A DNA stretch of 64,000 nucleotides. Origin: Microbacterium terregens. Its GTDB lineage: Bacteria > Actinomycetota > Actinomycetes > Actinomycetales > Microbacteriaceae. Position 1 is the first letter of the stretch, and the number at the start of each line of letters is the position of its first letter. The stretch spans positions 1,054,001 to 1,118,000 of the forward strand of contig NZ_BAAAWH010000001.1 in NCBI RefSeq assembly GCF_039534975.1, in the 5' to 3' direction. The translations under genes were made by a program, and so were the position numbers. Positions 25,235 through 34,173 of the stretch are shown here, one piece after another. The notes beneath the pieces are model-generated. The model made no database searches. It was not told the origin of the DNA and worked only from the letters and a program-made list of their open reading frames with translations.

Positions 25235-28200
25235 GCGTCCGCAGCCTGGTACGCCCGCACTTTCACCGCACGCCAGGGACCGATCGGATTGCCGCTCCAT
25301 CTGCTGCCGACCGGAACGGATTCACCTCGCATGACCAGCGACGCGGGACCGACGGTCGCGTTCGCGCCGATGCGTGCGGCGGGAAGGATCACGCTGTGCG
25401 GACCGAGCGTCGCGCCGGCTTCCAGGGTGACGGTGTCGATGCTCATCACTCGATCATGGAACAGATGCGTCTGAACCACGCATCCTCGATTCACCGTTGC
25501 GCCGTCGCCCAGCGTGACCAGGTCGGGCTCGGGCAGCCAATAGCTGTCGGTCCAGACGCCGCGACCGACTTTCGCGCCGAGCGAGCGCAGCCACATCGCC
25601 AGCGCCGGAGTCCCGGCGGCCGCGTTCGCGAACCACGGCGCCGCGACCATCTCGGTGAACGTGTCGGCCACCTCCGTCCTCCAGACGAAGCTCGACCACA
25701 GCGGGTGCTCGCCCGCGCGGATCGGACCGACGAAGAGCCACTTCGCCGCTGTCGTGATCAGCGCCGCGATCGCTCCGGCCGCCAGGAGCACGACGCCGGA
25801 TGTGAGGATGGCGCCCGCGAGGCTCCACGCCTGGATCATCCACCCGAGCGCGAACAAGACCGCGAGCGCGATTGCGCACGTGATGAACACCGGGATCACC
25901 CGGCAGATCTCCCACAGCGCACGGGCGAACCGCAAGGACCGGCGCGGCCGGTACGTGCGTTCGAGGTCGGCCTCGTTCACAACACGCCGAAGCCGCACGG
26001 CGGGCGACCCGAGCCAGGACGAGCCCGGCTTCGACTTCTCCGGGGCCACGGACAGCACCGCCACCAGACCATCGCGGGGGACTCTGTGACCGGCGCCCGC
26101 CATTCCGGAGTTACCGAGAAAGGCGCGTTTTCCGATCCGGGCTGGTCCGAGCTGCATCCAACCGCCCTTCAGTTCGTACGTGGCGACCATCGTGTCGTCG
26201 GCGAGGAAGGCGCCGTCGTCGATCGTGGTGAGCGAGGGAATGAGAAGGACGGTGGATGCCTCGACATCGCGTCCGACCTCCGCGCCGAGCATGCGCAGCC
26301 AGACCGGCGTGAACAGACTCGAGTAGATCGGGAACAGGATCGTCCGTGCCGAGTCGAGCAGTCGCTCCGTCGTCCACGCCTGCCAGGCGATCCGGCCGCG
26401 CACCGGATGCACTCCCTCGACCAGACCGATCGACAGCAGGCGCACGAGCAGGACGACCGACGCGGCGAACGTCACGCCCACGACGATCGTCGAGGGGACC
26501 AGCCAGAGCAGCGCAGGCGGAACGGCATCCGTGATCGACTCCTGGCCTCGGATTCCCGAGGCCAGGAGTGCGCCGCCGGCCGCGATCGCAAGGAACGGAA
26601 GCAGCCCGAGCACGGCGGAGGAGGCGCCGTACGCCCACAGCCAGCGCTTGGGTGCCGGCGGGCGCTCGGGGGCGAGTGGGCTGGAGGTTCCGCCGATCCG
26701 GACAGCGGGGGAGCCGGCCCAACGCTGACCGGCGCGCACCCGGCCGAACACGGCGGAGCCGGGGGCGATCTCAGCGCCGCGACCGATCCTCGTTCCCGGT
26801 GCGAGCGTGCTGCGGGTGCCGATCGTCGCGCCCGCGCCGATGCTGATGCCGCCGATCCGGACGGTGTCGCCGTCGATCCAATAGCCCGACAGGTCGACCT
26901 CCGGTTCGATCGCGGCACCCTCGGATATCTCGAGCATGCCGGTGACCGGGGGCAGCGAGTGCAGGTCCACATTCGTGCCGAGCTTTGCGCCGAGTGCGCG
27001 GGCGTAGTAGCTCACCCACGGGGCTCCGGCAAGCCCGACCGGGTCGACCTGATGCGCGACCTGCTCGGCCAGCCACAGTCGCAGATGCACCCCACCGCCC
27101 CGCGGATAGTCGCCGGGCTTCACTCCGCCCAGCAGCAGCCGGGCGAGCGCGGCAGACATCGCCATGCGCCCGAACGGGGTGACGAACAGGATGAGCCCGA
27201 GCAGAATGAGCCACAGCGGTGCCGCGGGGAGGAAGTCGAACCCGGGGAACAGCCGCAGGATCCAGCTCGCGGTGAGCAGCCACGCGGTCCACCGCAATCC
27301 GGCGAGGATGAACAGCGGCACGCTCGCCAGGGTCTGCACCCACTGCATGATCCGCGGGGTCGGACGCGCGACGCTGAACGTGTTCGGCACGTCATCGAGC
27401 TCCGACGCTTCCGCTTCGACGGCGTCCGCCATGCGCCGCAGTCGCGGGAGGTCGTAAACGTCGGTCATCGTGAATTCGGGGGCCCGCGTGCGGATGCGCG
27501 AGACGAGCTGCGCCGCGGCGAGTGAGCCTCCGCCGAGCTGGAAGAAGTCGGCATCCTCATCTGCAGGACGGATGCCGAGCACCGCCAGCCACTGCTCGGC
27601 CAGCCACGCGGTGGTGCCCGAGAGTGACGAGTCCGCGGTATCGGTGTCCGTCAACGGCCACGGCAGGGCGGCCTTGTCCACCTTGCCCGATGTGCGGACA
27701 GGCAGGTCGTCGACCACGGCCAGAAGGGGGATGAGCGGCGCAGGCAGCGTGTGCGCCAGCTCCGCACGAGCGGTCTGCCTGTCGAACCCGTCGGCCGGAA
27801 CCACGTAGCCGACCAGGAGGGGCACGCCTCCTTCCGACCGCTGAACGACCACGGTCGCCGCCGAGACGGCCGCGAGAGCCTGCAGGGCGGACTCGACTTC
27901 GCCGAGTTCGATGCGCCGGCCGCCGACCTTGACCTGGTCATCGACGCGGCCGTGGAAGATCAGGCCGGCGCGCTCCAGGCGCACCAGGTCGCCGGAGCGA
28001 TACGCGCGGTCCCACCCGATGCTCGGCATCGCCGCGTACTTCTCGGCATCCTTCACGGGGTCGAGATAGCGCGCCAGGCCCACGCCGCCGATGATGAGTT
28101 CCCCCACCTCGCCATCCTGAACCGGAGTGCCGGTCGAATCGACGACCGCGAGCGCCCAGCCGTCCAGCGGCAGTCCGATCCGCACCGGGCCCCGCCCGTC

Positions 28201-29163
28201 CAGCAGGGCGGCGCACGCGACGACGGTCGCTTCGGTGGGCCCGTAGGTGTTCCACACCTCGCGACCGTCCGCGACGAGGCGGGTGACCAGTTCGGGCGGG
28301 CACGCCTCGCCCCCGAAGATCAGCAGGCGGACGTTCTCGATCGCGTCCTGGGGCCAGAGCGCGGCGAGCGTGGGGACGGTCGAGACCACGGTGATGCCGT
28401 GTCCGACGAGCCACGGACCGAGATCCTCGCCTGATCGCACGAGCGCGCGCGGGGCGGGAACCAGACATGCGCCGTGCCTCCACGCGAGCCACATCTCCTC
28501 GCAGGACGCATCGAAGGCCACGGACAGGCCGGCAAGGACGCGATCACCCGGCCCGAGCGGTCCGGCCTGCAGGAACAGACGCGCTTCGGCGTCGACGAAA
28601 GCAGCGGCCGACCGGTGGGTGACGGCGACCCCCTTGGGAACGCCGGTCGACCCGGAGGTGAAGATGACCCACGCGTCGTCGTTCACCGTGGGCCGGAGAA
28701 CACTGGGGATCGCGCGCGAACTCGGATGGGGGTCGTCTCCGATGAACAGGTCCTTCGAAGCGCGGGGTGCCGCTCGAGGATCAGCTGCCTGAAAGACCCC
28801 GGAACCACGGATGATGCCCCGCACCTCAGCCTCGCCGAACACCAGCTCCGCACGCTCGTAGGGGTCATCGGCGTCAACCGGCACGTATGCCGCCCCCGCG
28901 GTCATGATCGCGAGGATCGCCACATAGAGCTGCCGGCCGCCGGAGGGCATCTGCACGCCGACGCGGTCACCGCGGCGCACGCCCTGCGCGTGCAACCGCT
29001 CAGCTGTTCGCCCCACGAGAGCAACGAGCTCGGCGTAGCTCAGCGCGCCGTCTGCGTCCTCCAGCGCCGATGACTGCGGATACCGAGCGCTCGTCTCGCG
29101 CAGGATGTCGATCAGCGTTCGCGGCGCGGGCGCCGCGGACGACCGATCGAGATACTCCTGCAT
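25231..29163 (-). CDS. Pls/PosA-family single-module NRPS (poly-amino-acid synthetase-like)
   Basis: 1310 residues, close to the epsilon-poly-lysine synthetase Pls. Order: adenylation domain (about 15-505) with VIFTSGSTGVPKGVAVTHRS, NTYGPTEATV, YRSGDLVRLE, GRVDDQVKVGGRRIELGEVE and RTSGKVDKAALPW; carrier domain (about 515-590) with the pantetheine Ser in FFQLGGGSLAAAQ; then a membrane part with six predicted helices in three pairs (about 620-690, 860-940, 1100-1160) alternating with left-handed beta-helix repeats (ISIGAGATIGTRSTLAPGTR; VTLEAGATLGPHSVILPAAR). There is no condensation or thioesterase domain, as in Pls, where the C-terminal domains polymerise the monomer. The A4 motif reads FDASCEEMW, placing Glu at the GrsA Trp239 position, compatible with a basic amino acid. 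Product identity is not proven. Confidence 0.9.
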   Translation of the reverse strand: MQEYLDRSSAAPAPRTLIDILRETSARYPQSSALEDADGALSYAELVALVGRTAERLHAQGVRRGDRVGVQMPSGGRQLYVAILAIMTAGAAYVPVDADDPYERAELVFGEAEVRGIIRGSGVFQAADPRAAPRASKDLFIGDDPHPSSRAIPSVLRPTVNDDAWVIFTSGSTGVPKGVAVTHRSAAAFVDAEARLFLQAGPLGPGDRVLAGLSVAFDASCEEMWLAWRHGACLVPAPRALVRSGEDLGPWLVGHGITVVSTVPTLAALWPQDAIENVRLLIFGGEACPPELVTRLVADGREVWNTYGPTEATVVACAALLDGRGPVRIGLPLDGWALAVVDSTGTPVQDGEVGELIIGGVGLARYLDPVKDAEKYAAMPSIGWDRAYRSGDLVRLERAGLIFHGRVDDQVKVGGRRIELGEVESALQALAAVSAATVVVQRSEGGVPLLVGYVVPADGFDRQTARAELAHTLPAPLIPLLAVVDDLPVRTSGKVDKAALPWPLTDTDTADSSLSGTTAWLAEQWLAVLGIRPADEDADFFQLGGGSLAAAQLVSRIRTRAPEFTMTDVYDLPRLRRMADAVEAEASELDDVPNTFSVARPTPRIMQWVQTLASVPLFILAGLRWTAWLLTASWILRLFPGFDFLPAAPLWLILLGLILFVTPFGRMAMSAALARLLLGGVKPGDYPRGGGVHLRLWLAEQVAHQVDPVGLAGAPWVSYYARALGAKLGTNVDLHSLPPVTGMLEISEGAAIEPEVDLSGYWIDGDTVRIGGISIGAGATIGTRSTLAPGTRIGRGAEIAPGSAVFGRVRAGQRWAGSPAVRIGGTSSPLAPERPPAPKRWLWAYGASSAVLGLLPFLAIAAGGALLASGIRGQESITDAVPPALLWLVPSTIVVGVTFAASVVLLVRLLSIGLVEGVHPVRGRIAWQAWTTERLLDSARTILFPIYSSLFTPVWLRMLGAEVGRDVEASTVLLIPSLTTIDDGAFLADDTMVATYELKGGWMQLGPARIGKRAFLGNSGMAGAGHRVPRDGLVAVLSVAPEKSKPGSSWLGSPAVRLRRVVNEADLERTYRPRRSLRFARALWEICRVIPVFITCAIALAVLFALGWMIQAWSLAGAILTSGVVLLAAGAIAALITTAAKWLFVGPIRAGEHPLWSSFVWRTEVADTFTEMVAAPWFANAAAGTPALAMWLRSLGAKVGRGVWTDSYWLPEPDLVTLGDGATVNRGCVVQTHLFHDRVMSIDTVTLEAGATLGPHSVILPAARIGANATVGPASLVMRGESVPVGSRWSGNPIGPWRAVKVRAYQAADA

Positions 29164-29171
29164 CGACGGGA

Positions 29172-29726
29172 TCAGGATGACAGCAGCGCCAGCAGCTGCG
29201 CCTTGGTGTACCGAGAGAAGCCGGCGTGTCCGGCGTCACGGGCACGACCGCGCAATTCCAGCACAGTCAGCGAAGAGAGCTCCTCCGTTGCGCCCGTGCT
29301 CGTGGTCGGCGCGGGGAGGGAGTCCATGGCGGCGGGCTCACGGGGGCTTGTCTCGATGACCGCGTACAGCGATTCGTCCTGGGCGATCACCGTGCCCTTC
29401 GGCTTCTCGGTGCCCGTCTTCGTCGTCGCGCCGGCCTTCTTGCCTGCCGACATCTTCGCTCCGGCCAGCCTTCGTTCGGCCTTGCCCGCGGCTTTCTCGA
29501 CACGGTCGATCGCGGCGATGGCCTTCTTCTCGACCTTGCGAGGATGACGCGCGATCTTCTTCTTCGATGCCTGAGAGGCTTCCTTCGCCTCATCGGCCAC
29601 GGATCGCAGCTTCTTCGCATCCTTCTTCGGAAGCGTCTTGCTCAGTCGTTTGGCATCCTTGGCGGCGGCGGCGGCTGCGTCCACCGCGGCTGCGGCCGCC
29701 CTTGCCGACTTCGTGGTCTTTGCCAT
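29172..29726 (-). CDS. Lys/Ala-rich basic protein with C-terminal SAP/Rho-N-like motif
   Basis: 184 residues from ATG at 29726, preceded by GAGAAGG 6 nt upstream; the Met at 29759 is not supported. The first about 105 residues are Lys/Ala-rich helical repeats (AKDAKRLSKTLPKKDAKKLR; KIARHPRKVEKKAIAAIDRV) resembling histone-like tails. A low-complexity linker follows, and the last 35 residues (SLTVLELRGRARDAGHAGFS, then RYTKAQLLALL) match a SAP/Rho-N-type helix-extended-helix nucleic-acid-binding motif. The gene ends 8 bp before the synthetase start and so heads the operon. It may bind DNA, or its polycationic part may relate to handling a charged polymer; neither is shown. Confidence 0.75.
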   Translation of the reverse strand: MAKTTKSARAAAAAVDAAAAAAKDAKRLSKTLPKKDAKKLRSVADEAKEASQASKKKIARHPRKVEKKAIAAIDRVEKAAGKAERRLAGAKMSAGKKAGATTKTGTEKPKGTVIAQDESLYAVIETSPREPAAMDSLPAPTTSTGATEELSSLTVLELRGRARDAGHAGFSRYTKAQLLALLSS

Positions 29727-30029
29727 CGTGAACCTTCTCACTCGCTGGAAGCGGAGCACGCGCGAACGGCTGCCCCTGCGGGGATTCAGGGTACAGGGGC
29801 GACAACGCGGTGGGAACGGCCATCCCGGCCGCTGACTCCACGGGGGATCACGGCTTTTCGGAAGTGGCCGCGACCGCCCCGTATTCGGCGGGGCTCGAAC
29901 GCATGACCTCCACGTCCTGCGTCATCAGACTCTTCCGGGTCATCCCGCATGAGCGCTTCGTGTGCGGTCAGGCGAGCCCGCATGCCGTTCCTACGAATCG
30001 ATCGAGAGCCATCGAGGGGCGTCCCCGGG
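29727..30029. other. Intergenic junction between the synthetase operon and the island
   Basis: 303 bp without a convincing gene. It holds the promoter side of the basic-protein operon and, at 29844-29876, the most diverged of three related repeats that mark island boundaries. Downstream of this repeat, CTCGAAC (29894-29900) and a stretch to about 29950 vaguely resemble a decayed tRNA but do not fold. Confidence 0.4.
29844..29876 (+). repeat. Diverged copy (copy 1) of the island boundary repeat
   Basis: 33 bp align without gaps to 30818-30850 with 28 identities (shared core TTCGGAAGTGG then CGCGAC). It is followed 17 bp later by CTCGAAC, like the T-loop end in the other copies. It is interpreted as an old attachment-site remnant. 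Confidence 0.45.
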
Positions 30030-30653
30030 TTACCGGAGGAACTCTGGACGCACCTCAGCGATTCCGTCCAACGCGCTGCGGAGTCGGACGACGAGGCGAT
30101 GTCCCTCGTCTTCCCATCCGGCGGGGAGCGGGTCATCTTCTTGTCGCGCCAGCCACGCCTCATTCCAGTTGAACAGTGCATCGCTGAGCTCGGGTGTCAA
30201 TCCGAGGCTCGGCCCGGTGAGCCGGTACTCGGCGGTGAAGTTCTCCCACAACGGCCACCCGCTGACCCACTCAGGGAACACCCGGATGAGGCGCAACCCG
30301 TTCGGAAGGACGGTTGCCACGTCGCGCCGACTCTTCGCAATGAGATACCGGTCCTGCATCTGCCGCCGCCGCTGCCACTCCCATGGTGTGGTGGGCGGGT
30401 CGTTGTAGTCCATGCCCGACAACCAGATCAGTCCGCGCAGGCCTCGGGCGTCGGTTTCGACGAGAGCGAGCGACCACAGGTGCTCATCACCATTGGACAT
30501 CGCCAGCGCGGACTCCAACGCCTGCTCCACCGTCGCCTCAACGATGTCGATCGTGGTCACGGCGTTGCCAGGACCTTCAAAGATGTACAAGCGGTATCGG
30601 GCGTCGTCGCGTTCCCACGCTGAGTCACGTTCATCTATGGGAATGCCGCGCAT
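30030..30653 (-). CDS. Hypothetical protein between attachment-like repeats
   Basis: 207 residues from ATG at 30653, chosen because TATGTT lies exactly 6 nt upstream (leaderless pattern). A longer in-frame reading extends to a GTG at 30761. Sequence: MRGIPIDERDSAWERDDARY at the start, and ENFTAEYRLTGPSLGLTPEL near residue 150. It looks like a soluble alpha/beta protein with many aromatic residues, and no known family is recognised. It is isolated between repeat copies 1 and 2, so it is probably cargo of an earlier integration event. Confidence 0.6.
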   Translation of the reverse strand: MRGIPIDERDSAWERDDARYRLYIFEGPGNAVTTIDIVEATVEQALESALAMSNGDEHLWSLALVETDARGLRGLIWLSGMDYNDPPTTPWEWQRRRQMQDRYLIAKSRRDVATVLPNGLRLIRVFPEWVSGWPLWENFTAEYRLTGPSLGLTPELSDALFNWNEAWLARQEDDPLPAGWEDEGHRLVVRLRSALDGIAEVRPEFLR

Positions 30654-30796
30654 CCCACCAACATACGTCGCCGGCGGAAGCCGGACCTTGTTCGTCCGCA
30701 AGCCGGTCCAAGACGGGGTGAACCGGGATGCAACCCTCACCGGGTCGTCGTCGATGTTCACCGACGGATCTTCAGCACACGGCCGGGCAACAGCAT

Positions 30797-30862
30797 CCGC
30801 GATCCCCTGTGAATACTGGGATCGCGGCCCTTCGGAAGTGGACGCGACGGCGGGAGTCGAAC
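30797..30862 (+). repeat. Attachment-site-like direct repeat, copy 2 (left)
   Basis: 66 bp that align without gaps to 52955-53020 with 60 identities. It contains a 10-bp hairpin (CCGCGATCCC/GGGATCGCGG) followed by GGACGCGACGGCGGGAGTCG and AAC, which on the minus strand reads as the acceptor and T-arm end of a tRNA. Homology stops sharply in the T-loop, as expected of a recombination end point. Confidence 0.6.
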
Positions 30863-30957
30863 TGAAGCGGGGCGTTAACGACGACCGACCAAAACGAGCA
30901 AAAAACGCGTAATTCCGCGGCCCACGGTGCTTCGTCGATGCTCCTCGATCACGTCGA

Positions 30958-31218
30958 TTGGGGGTCGTTTTCGCGAAAGTGTGGGCAAAATGTGGGCAAG
31001 TTTGGATACCACGCAAACGTGAGTCGGAGCCTCCGGCGGTGGTCCAGATCGACGACGTCGACCTGGATGCTGACCATCACGGCCCATCCGAAAGCGTGCC
31101 ACATCCAGGCAGGTGCGCGCAGCCAATTCGTCACGCGACCGAGCCTCTGCTTCTCTCTGCCGCACGGGCGGAGATGGTCTATTGTGACTCACCTCTGGTC
31201 AGTCGGCACGTGCGCTAG
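30958..31218 (+). pseudogene. C-terminal remnant of a lost tyrosine integrase
   Basis: The plus-strand reading frame contains AKVWAKCGQVWIPRKRESEP, resembling the last residues of actinophage/ICE integrases. It has no upstream catalytic domain. A 24-nt exact repeat within it (GTGGGCAAAATGTGGGCAA and flanking AAAGT) recurs at 52904-52927 beside repeat copy 3. The downstream part of the frame has no recognisable function. Confidence 0.4.
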
Positions 31219-31266
31219 GTTGAGCCGCCTCTATCCCGTCTGGTTACGCCGGAGAAGTCTTCGGGC

Positions 31267-31872
31267 ATGAATGAACTACTGATCGGATACGCTCGCGTCT
31301 CCACATATGAACAAGATCTGACCGCCCAACGAATCGCCCTCGAACGCCTGGGGGTGGACCCCGCCTACATCTTCACCGACCATGGGCTCACCGGCACCAA
31401 CCGGTCACGACCCGGCCTTCGAGAAGCACTGGCTGCCTGCCGAAACGGCGACACGCTCGTGGTCGCAAAGCTGGATCGGCTGGCTCGTTCGCTTCGCGAC
31501 GCCAAAGACATCGTCGACGAACTGACGGCCAAGCACGTCAAACTCAGCATCGGCGGCTCGGTGCACGATCCACTCGATCCGGTGGGCAGACTGCTCTTCA
31601 ACGTCCTCGCGATGGTCGCCGAATTCGAGTCCGATCTGATCCGAGCTCGAACCCGCGAGGGCATGCAGGTGGCAAAGGCCAAGGGGCGGCTTCGCGGGAA
31701 GCAGCCGAAACTGTCCCTGCCTCAGCAACGTCACATGATGGAGCTGCACAGCGCTGGCACTCACTCAACGACCGAGCTCGCCGAACTGTTCAACGTCGCC
31801 CGCTCCACGATCTACAGGACCATCGAGCGACAGAACCGCACTGCAAGCAGCGGCCAGGACCTAGCCGGGTGA
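31267..31872 (+). CDS. Serine recombinase (resolvase/invertase family)
   Basis: 201 residues, the usual size. The catalytic Ser is in LIGYARVSTYEQDLTAQRIA (Ser13). Further conserved residues are in GDTLVVAKLDRLARSLRD (the R-x-x-R motif) and AEFESDLIRARTREGMQVAK, leading into the E-helix. The C-terminal helix-turn-helix is TELAELFNVARSTIYRTIER. Such enzymes resolve transposon cointegrates or invert segments; no res site or transposase is recognisable nearby, so it may be an island maintenance gene. Start ATG at 31267 has GGAGAAG 11 nt upstream. Confidence 0.93.
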   Translation: MNELLIGYARVSTYEQDLTAQRIALERLGVDPAYIFTDHGLTGTNRSRPGLREALAACRNGDTLVVAKLDRLARSLRDAKDIVDELTAKHVKLSIGGSVHDPLDPVGRLLFNVLAMVAEFESDLIRARTREGMQVAKAKGRLRGKQPKLSLPQQRHMMELHSAGTHSTTELAELFNVARSTIYRTIERQNRTASSGQDLAG

Positions 31873-31939
31873 CGCTACGACCGGGGTCGCGCATGCGGAT
31901 CGTTCTGCGCGATTCAGCTTCGTCGGTCAGAATCTCCCT

Positions 31940-32233
31940 ATGAACGTCGCACTCGTCGAGCTTGGCATCCCGTACACGGGCTGGCCTGTGCGATCGGATG
32001 GCAACTACGAGTTCGGCCTGACCTTTCTTAGCTCGCAGCTAATCGACCGGATCTCGGAGTGGGCGCGCGGCTTCAGTCGCGGCTTCAATGAGGAAGCCGG
32101 CTGGTCATCGGAAGCCTTACGCGAGGAGCACCTCGCCGAGGGGCTCAGGCTTCGAGACGTCCTCCAAGAGGCCCTAGGCGAGTCCTACCGCGTCGAACTC
32201 AACGACCTCGGATCGGGAAGAGTTCAAGTCTGA
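31940..32233 (+). CDS. Hypothetical protein, 97 residues
   Basis: Starts MNVALVELGIPYTGWPVRSD and has an acidic helical C-terminus. The -10-like CAGAAT lies exactly 6 nt before the ATG, supporting a leaderless mRNA and the reality of this small gene. No family is recognised. The length and acidity are compatible with an immunity-type or regulatory protein but nothing specific supports that. Confidence 0.6.
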   Translation: MNVALVELGIPYTGWPVRSDGNYEFGLTFLSSQLIDRISEWARGFSRGFNEEAGWSSEALREEHLAEGLRLRDVLQEALGESYRVELNDLGSGRVQV

Positions 32234-32301
32234 GCTGTTGAGGATCGCCAACCGGGCGTGGGCGGAGGTGCTGTAGCCCAGCAGATTAGCGGGAGACTCT
32301 T

Positions 32302-32709
32302 CTACAGGACTCCCGCACCGATTACGAGCGCCAGATAGGCCAGCCCGGTGATCAGAATGGAGACGCCAACCCCTATGCCGAGCACTGGCCACGGGCTTCG
32401 CCCACGCGCGAGTGCCCGGGCGAACGCGGACACGGATGTGATGGCCCATACCGCAATCAGCAGCGGCTGAATTCCGTTCACAGCTGCGTCGGTCACTGCA
32501 AAATTGCAGGGCCGATCTGTCCCGCATCCTGCCACCATGAGGCCATTCAGCTGAATGAACGTCCACGCGACTGCGGATCCAACAAGATGAAGAACGACGC
32601 CCGGCAGCGCTCCGAGCGCATATCCGAAGCGCGACAATGAGCCGCTGACGGGCGTTGCCCGTTCAGTGTGGGGTGAACCGTCGGTCTGGACGTCGGCGTC
32701 ATCGACCAT
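32302..32709 (-). CDS. Small integral membrane protein
   Basis: 135 residues. After a polar N-terminus of about 25 residues come three predicted transmembrane helices (about 30-55, 78-98, 108-132: GYALGALPGVVLHLVGSAVA; GIQPLLIAVWAITSVSAFAR; VLGIGVGVSILITGLAYLAL). An external loop with two Cys (CGTDRPC) could form a disulfide. Leaderless pattern: TAGCTT, 6 nt, ATG. Function unknown; it is divergent in origin from the chromosomal membrane proteins in this window by its lower GC. Confidence 0.65.
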   Translation of the reverse strand: MVDDADVQTDGSPHTERATPVSGSLSRFGYALGALPGVVLHLVGSAVAWTFIQLNGLMVAGCGTDRPCNFAVTDAAVNGIQPLLIAVWAITSVSAFARALARGRSPWPVLGIGVGVSILITGLAYLALVIGAGVL

Positions 32710-32809
32710 TCCACGAAGCTACCTGAACGAAGAGCACAGTGCTCTCGGGAGGAGGCGGCAGCGCTGCCCCGACTCACAAGGAATGCGTCAACGGCGACAG
32801 TGGTGTGCC

Positions 32810-33268
32810 CTACAGCGACGGAGTGATCGCAACCTGAACCGACGCCCGTAGAGGCGTTCGCTCGATGAGTTCGGCAAGCTCCGGGGTCACGTACAGCACG
32901 TAGAACCACGCGGTATCGGAAGGTCTCCTCCGCCTGAGGAGATGACCGGCGACGGCGTTGCGTCTACCGCGCGGCCAAGCTCGAGGAAGCGTTTCACTCC
33001 GGCGTCGCGCAATGAGATGCGATCCTGTCCACCTGCCTTGGACTCGAACAACCGCCCCATCGGGAATGTCGGGTGATGAGCTCTCAGCCACCACGCGCAC
33101 ATGGCCGCGGGCGCTCCAACCCTGGAGATCGGGCTCCCACGGGTGCAGCGGAATCAAGGTAACCGCGTCCGATATTCCTTGCCCCTCGATTCTTCCGAAC
33201 GCCACAACATCCATGCCCTCGCGCAGCGTCAGGTCAACGAGGGAATAGTCCCGAGCATCGGCAGTCAT
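32810..33268 (-). CDS. Hypothetical protein with OB-fold-like pattern
   Basis: 152 residues. The stretch GMDVVAFGRIEGQGISDAVT, later DGAVVRVQGRWTGSHLIARR, alternates short beta strands in the manner of an OB-fold, followed by an Arg-rich segment. This suggests nucleic-acid or polyanion binding but is only a pattern-level impression. The leaderless-type -10 CAGACT lies 6 nt before the ATG. It is part of the run of small minus-strand genes in the island. Confidence 0.55.
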   Translation of the reverse strand: MTADARDYSLVDLTLREGMDVVAFGRIEGQGISDAVTLIPLHPWEPDLQGWSARGHVRVVAESSSPDIPDGAVVRVQGRWTGSHLIARRRSETLPRAWPRGRRNAVAGHLLRRRRPSDTAWFYVLYVTPELAELIERTPLRASVQVAITPSL

Positions 33269-33411
33269 TCATGCAGTCTGACGATCGCGCAGCTGAATCG
33301 GTAGCAGCGCAGCCTTCTCGCAAGCGGATCCCTCAGCGGTCTTAGAAGAGCAGGGTTCGCCTGTGTTGCGAGATGTCCCCAACGACGGCGGGGTCTCGGT
33401 GGTCTGGGAGG

Positions 33412-34173
33412 CTACGCGAACATCTGGCGCAGAACGTCGAGGTCGCCGGCGTCGAGCGCCTGCGCGATCACCTCGGCGTGGGCCGGGTTCGGGAACAGGC
33501 TGGACAGGTCGTCGGCGAAGATCGTGCGCATGGCGTCGAGGTCGTCCGCGTGGGCCGCAGCGCTCATCGCCTCGACCGCGAGCTGGTACGGAATCTGCTG
33601 GTACCCGCCAGGCGCGTCGTCGGGGTTGAAGTACGGAATCCACGGGATGGAGCCGTCAGGGTGGAGTAGCAGCACCTCGCCGGGCTGGATCGTCCGCGTG
33701 TGGTTGAGGGTCGCGATCGTGAGTGCGTTCGCGATGCAGAACCGATCACCGATCGCGTACAGCGCGTCACCGGGCGCGACGGTGTAGGTCACGATCCGGC
33801 CGTCGTCGTCCAGGCCCGCGGTGCCCGCGGCAAGGTCCCGTCCGCCCCGGTCTACCAGGTCCCCGCTCAGGCTCGCGCTCATTCCGCCGAGGTTGAGCCA
33901 GGCCGGGTCCTCGCACCCGGCAGGGCTGCCCTTTGGGATTGCGGTGCCGTTCCCGACGTAGACGTAGCCGTCGCCAAGCTCATCGATCATCTTCTTGCCG
34001 ATCGGGTCGTCCTCCGCGGACGCTGGCTCGACGGTCGGCTCCTCGGTCGGCTGGAAGATCGCCCAGGACGACATCTCAGAGTACGCGCCCGATACAGTCG
34101 GCACAGCGAGCGCGACGAGGCCGCCGACCACGAGCACGGCGACGCCCGTGGTGATCTTGGCGGCGAGGTTCAT
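33412..34173 (-). CDS. Membrane-anchored LysM-domain protein
   Basis: 253 residues. An N-terminal hydrophobic segment (about 5-30, ITTGVAVLVVGGLVALAVPT) acts as a signal anchor. A low-complexity linker is followed by a LysM-like motif (VTYTVAPGDALYAIGDRFCI, then TLNHTRTIQPGEVLLLHPDG, about 128-175). The C-terminal 80 residues are helical and acidic. It would sit in the cell envelope and bind peptidoglycan. Leaderless promoter: TAGGTT, 6 nt, ATG at 34173. Confidence 0.75.
   Translation of the reverse strand: MNLAAKITTGVAVLVVGGLVALAVPTVSGAYSEMSSWAIFQPTEEPTVEPASAEDDPIGKKMIDELGDGYVYVGNGTAIPKGSPAGCEDPAWLNLGGMSASLSGDLVDRGGRDLAAGTAGLDDDGRIVTYTVAPGDALYAIGDRFCIANALTIATLNHTRTIQPGEVLLLHPDGSIPWIPYFNPDDAPGGYQQIPYQLAVEAMSAAAHADDLDAMRTIFADDLSSLFPNPAHAEVIAQALDAGDLDVLRQMFA

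Larger units (their letters stand above)
30654..31266. other. 613-bp gene-poor junction with repeat copy 2 and integrase remnant
   Basis: Contains the leaderless promoter of the minus-strand hypothetical gene (-10 TATGTT at 30660-30665), repeat copy 2 (30797-30862), a fragment encoding the end of a lost integrase (30958-31218), and the upstream region of the serine recombinase gene. No intact gene is supported. Confidence 0.5.

Noticed and set aside
25396..27525. 709-codon plus-strand frame opposite the Pls-like synthetase
   Set aside because: Arg/Gln/His-rich with no motif; shadow of the synthetase codons.
29866..29950. Possible tRNA near the left junction
   Set aside because: CTCGAAC and general tRNA flavour are present but neither the T-arm nor the anticodon arm pairs.
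30654..31016. Extension of the 207-residue island protein to 31016
   Set aside because: The extension would cross the attachment-like repeat and the integrase remnant; a TATGTT box 6 nt before ATG 30653 favours the short form.
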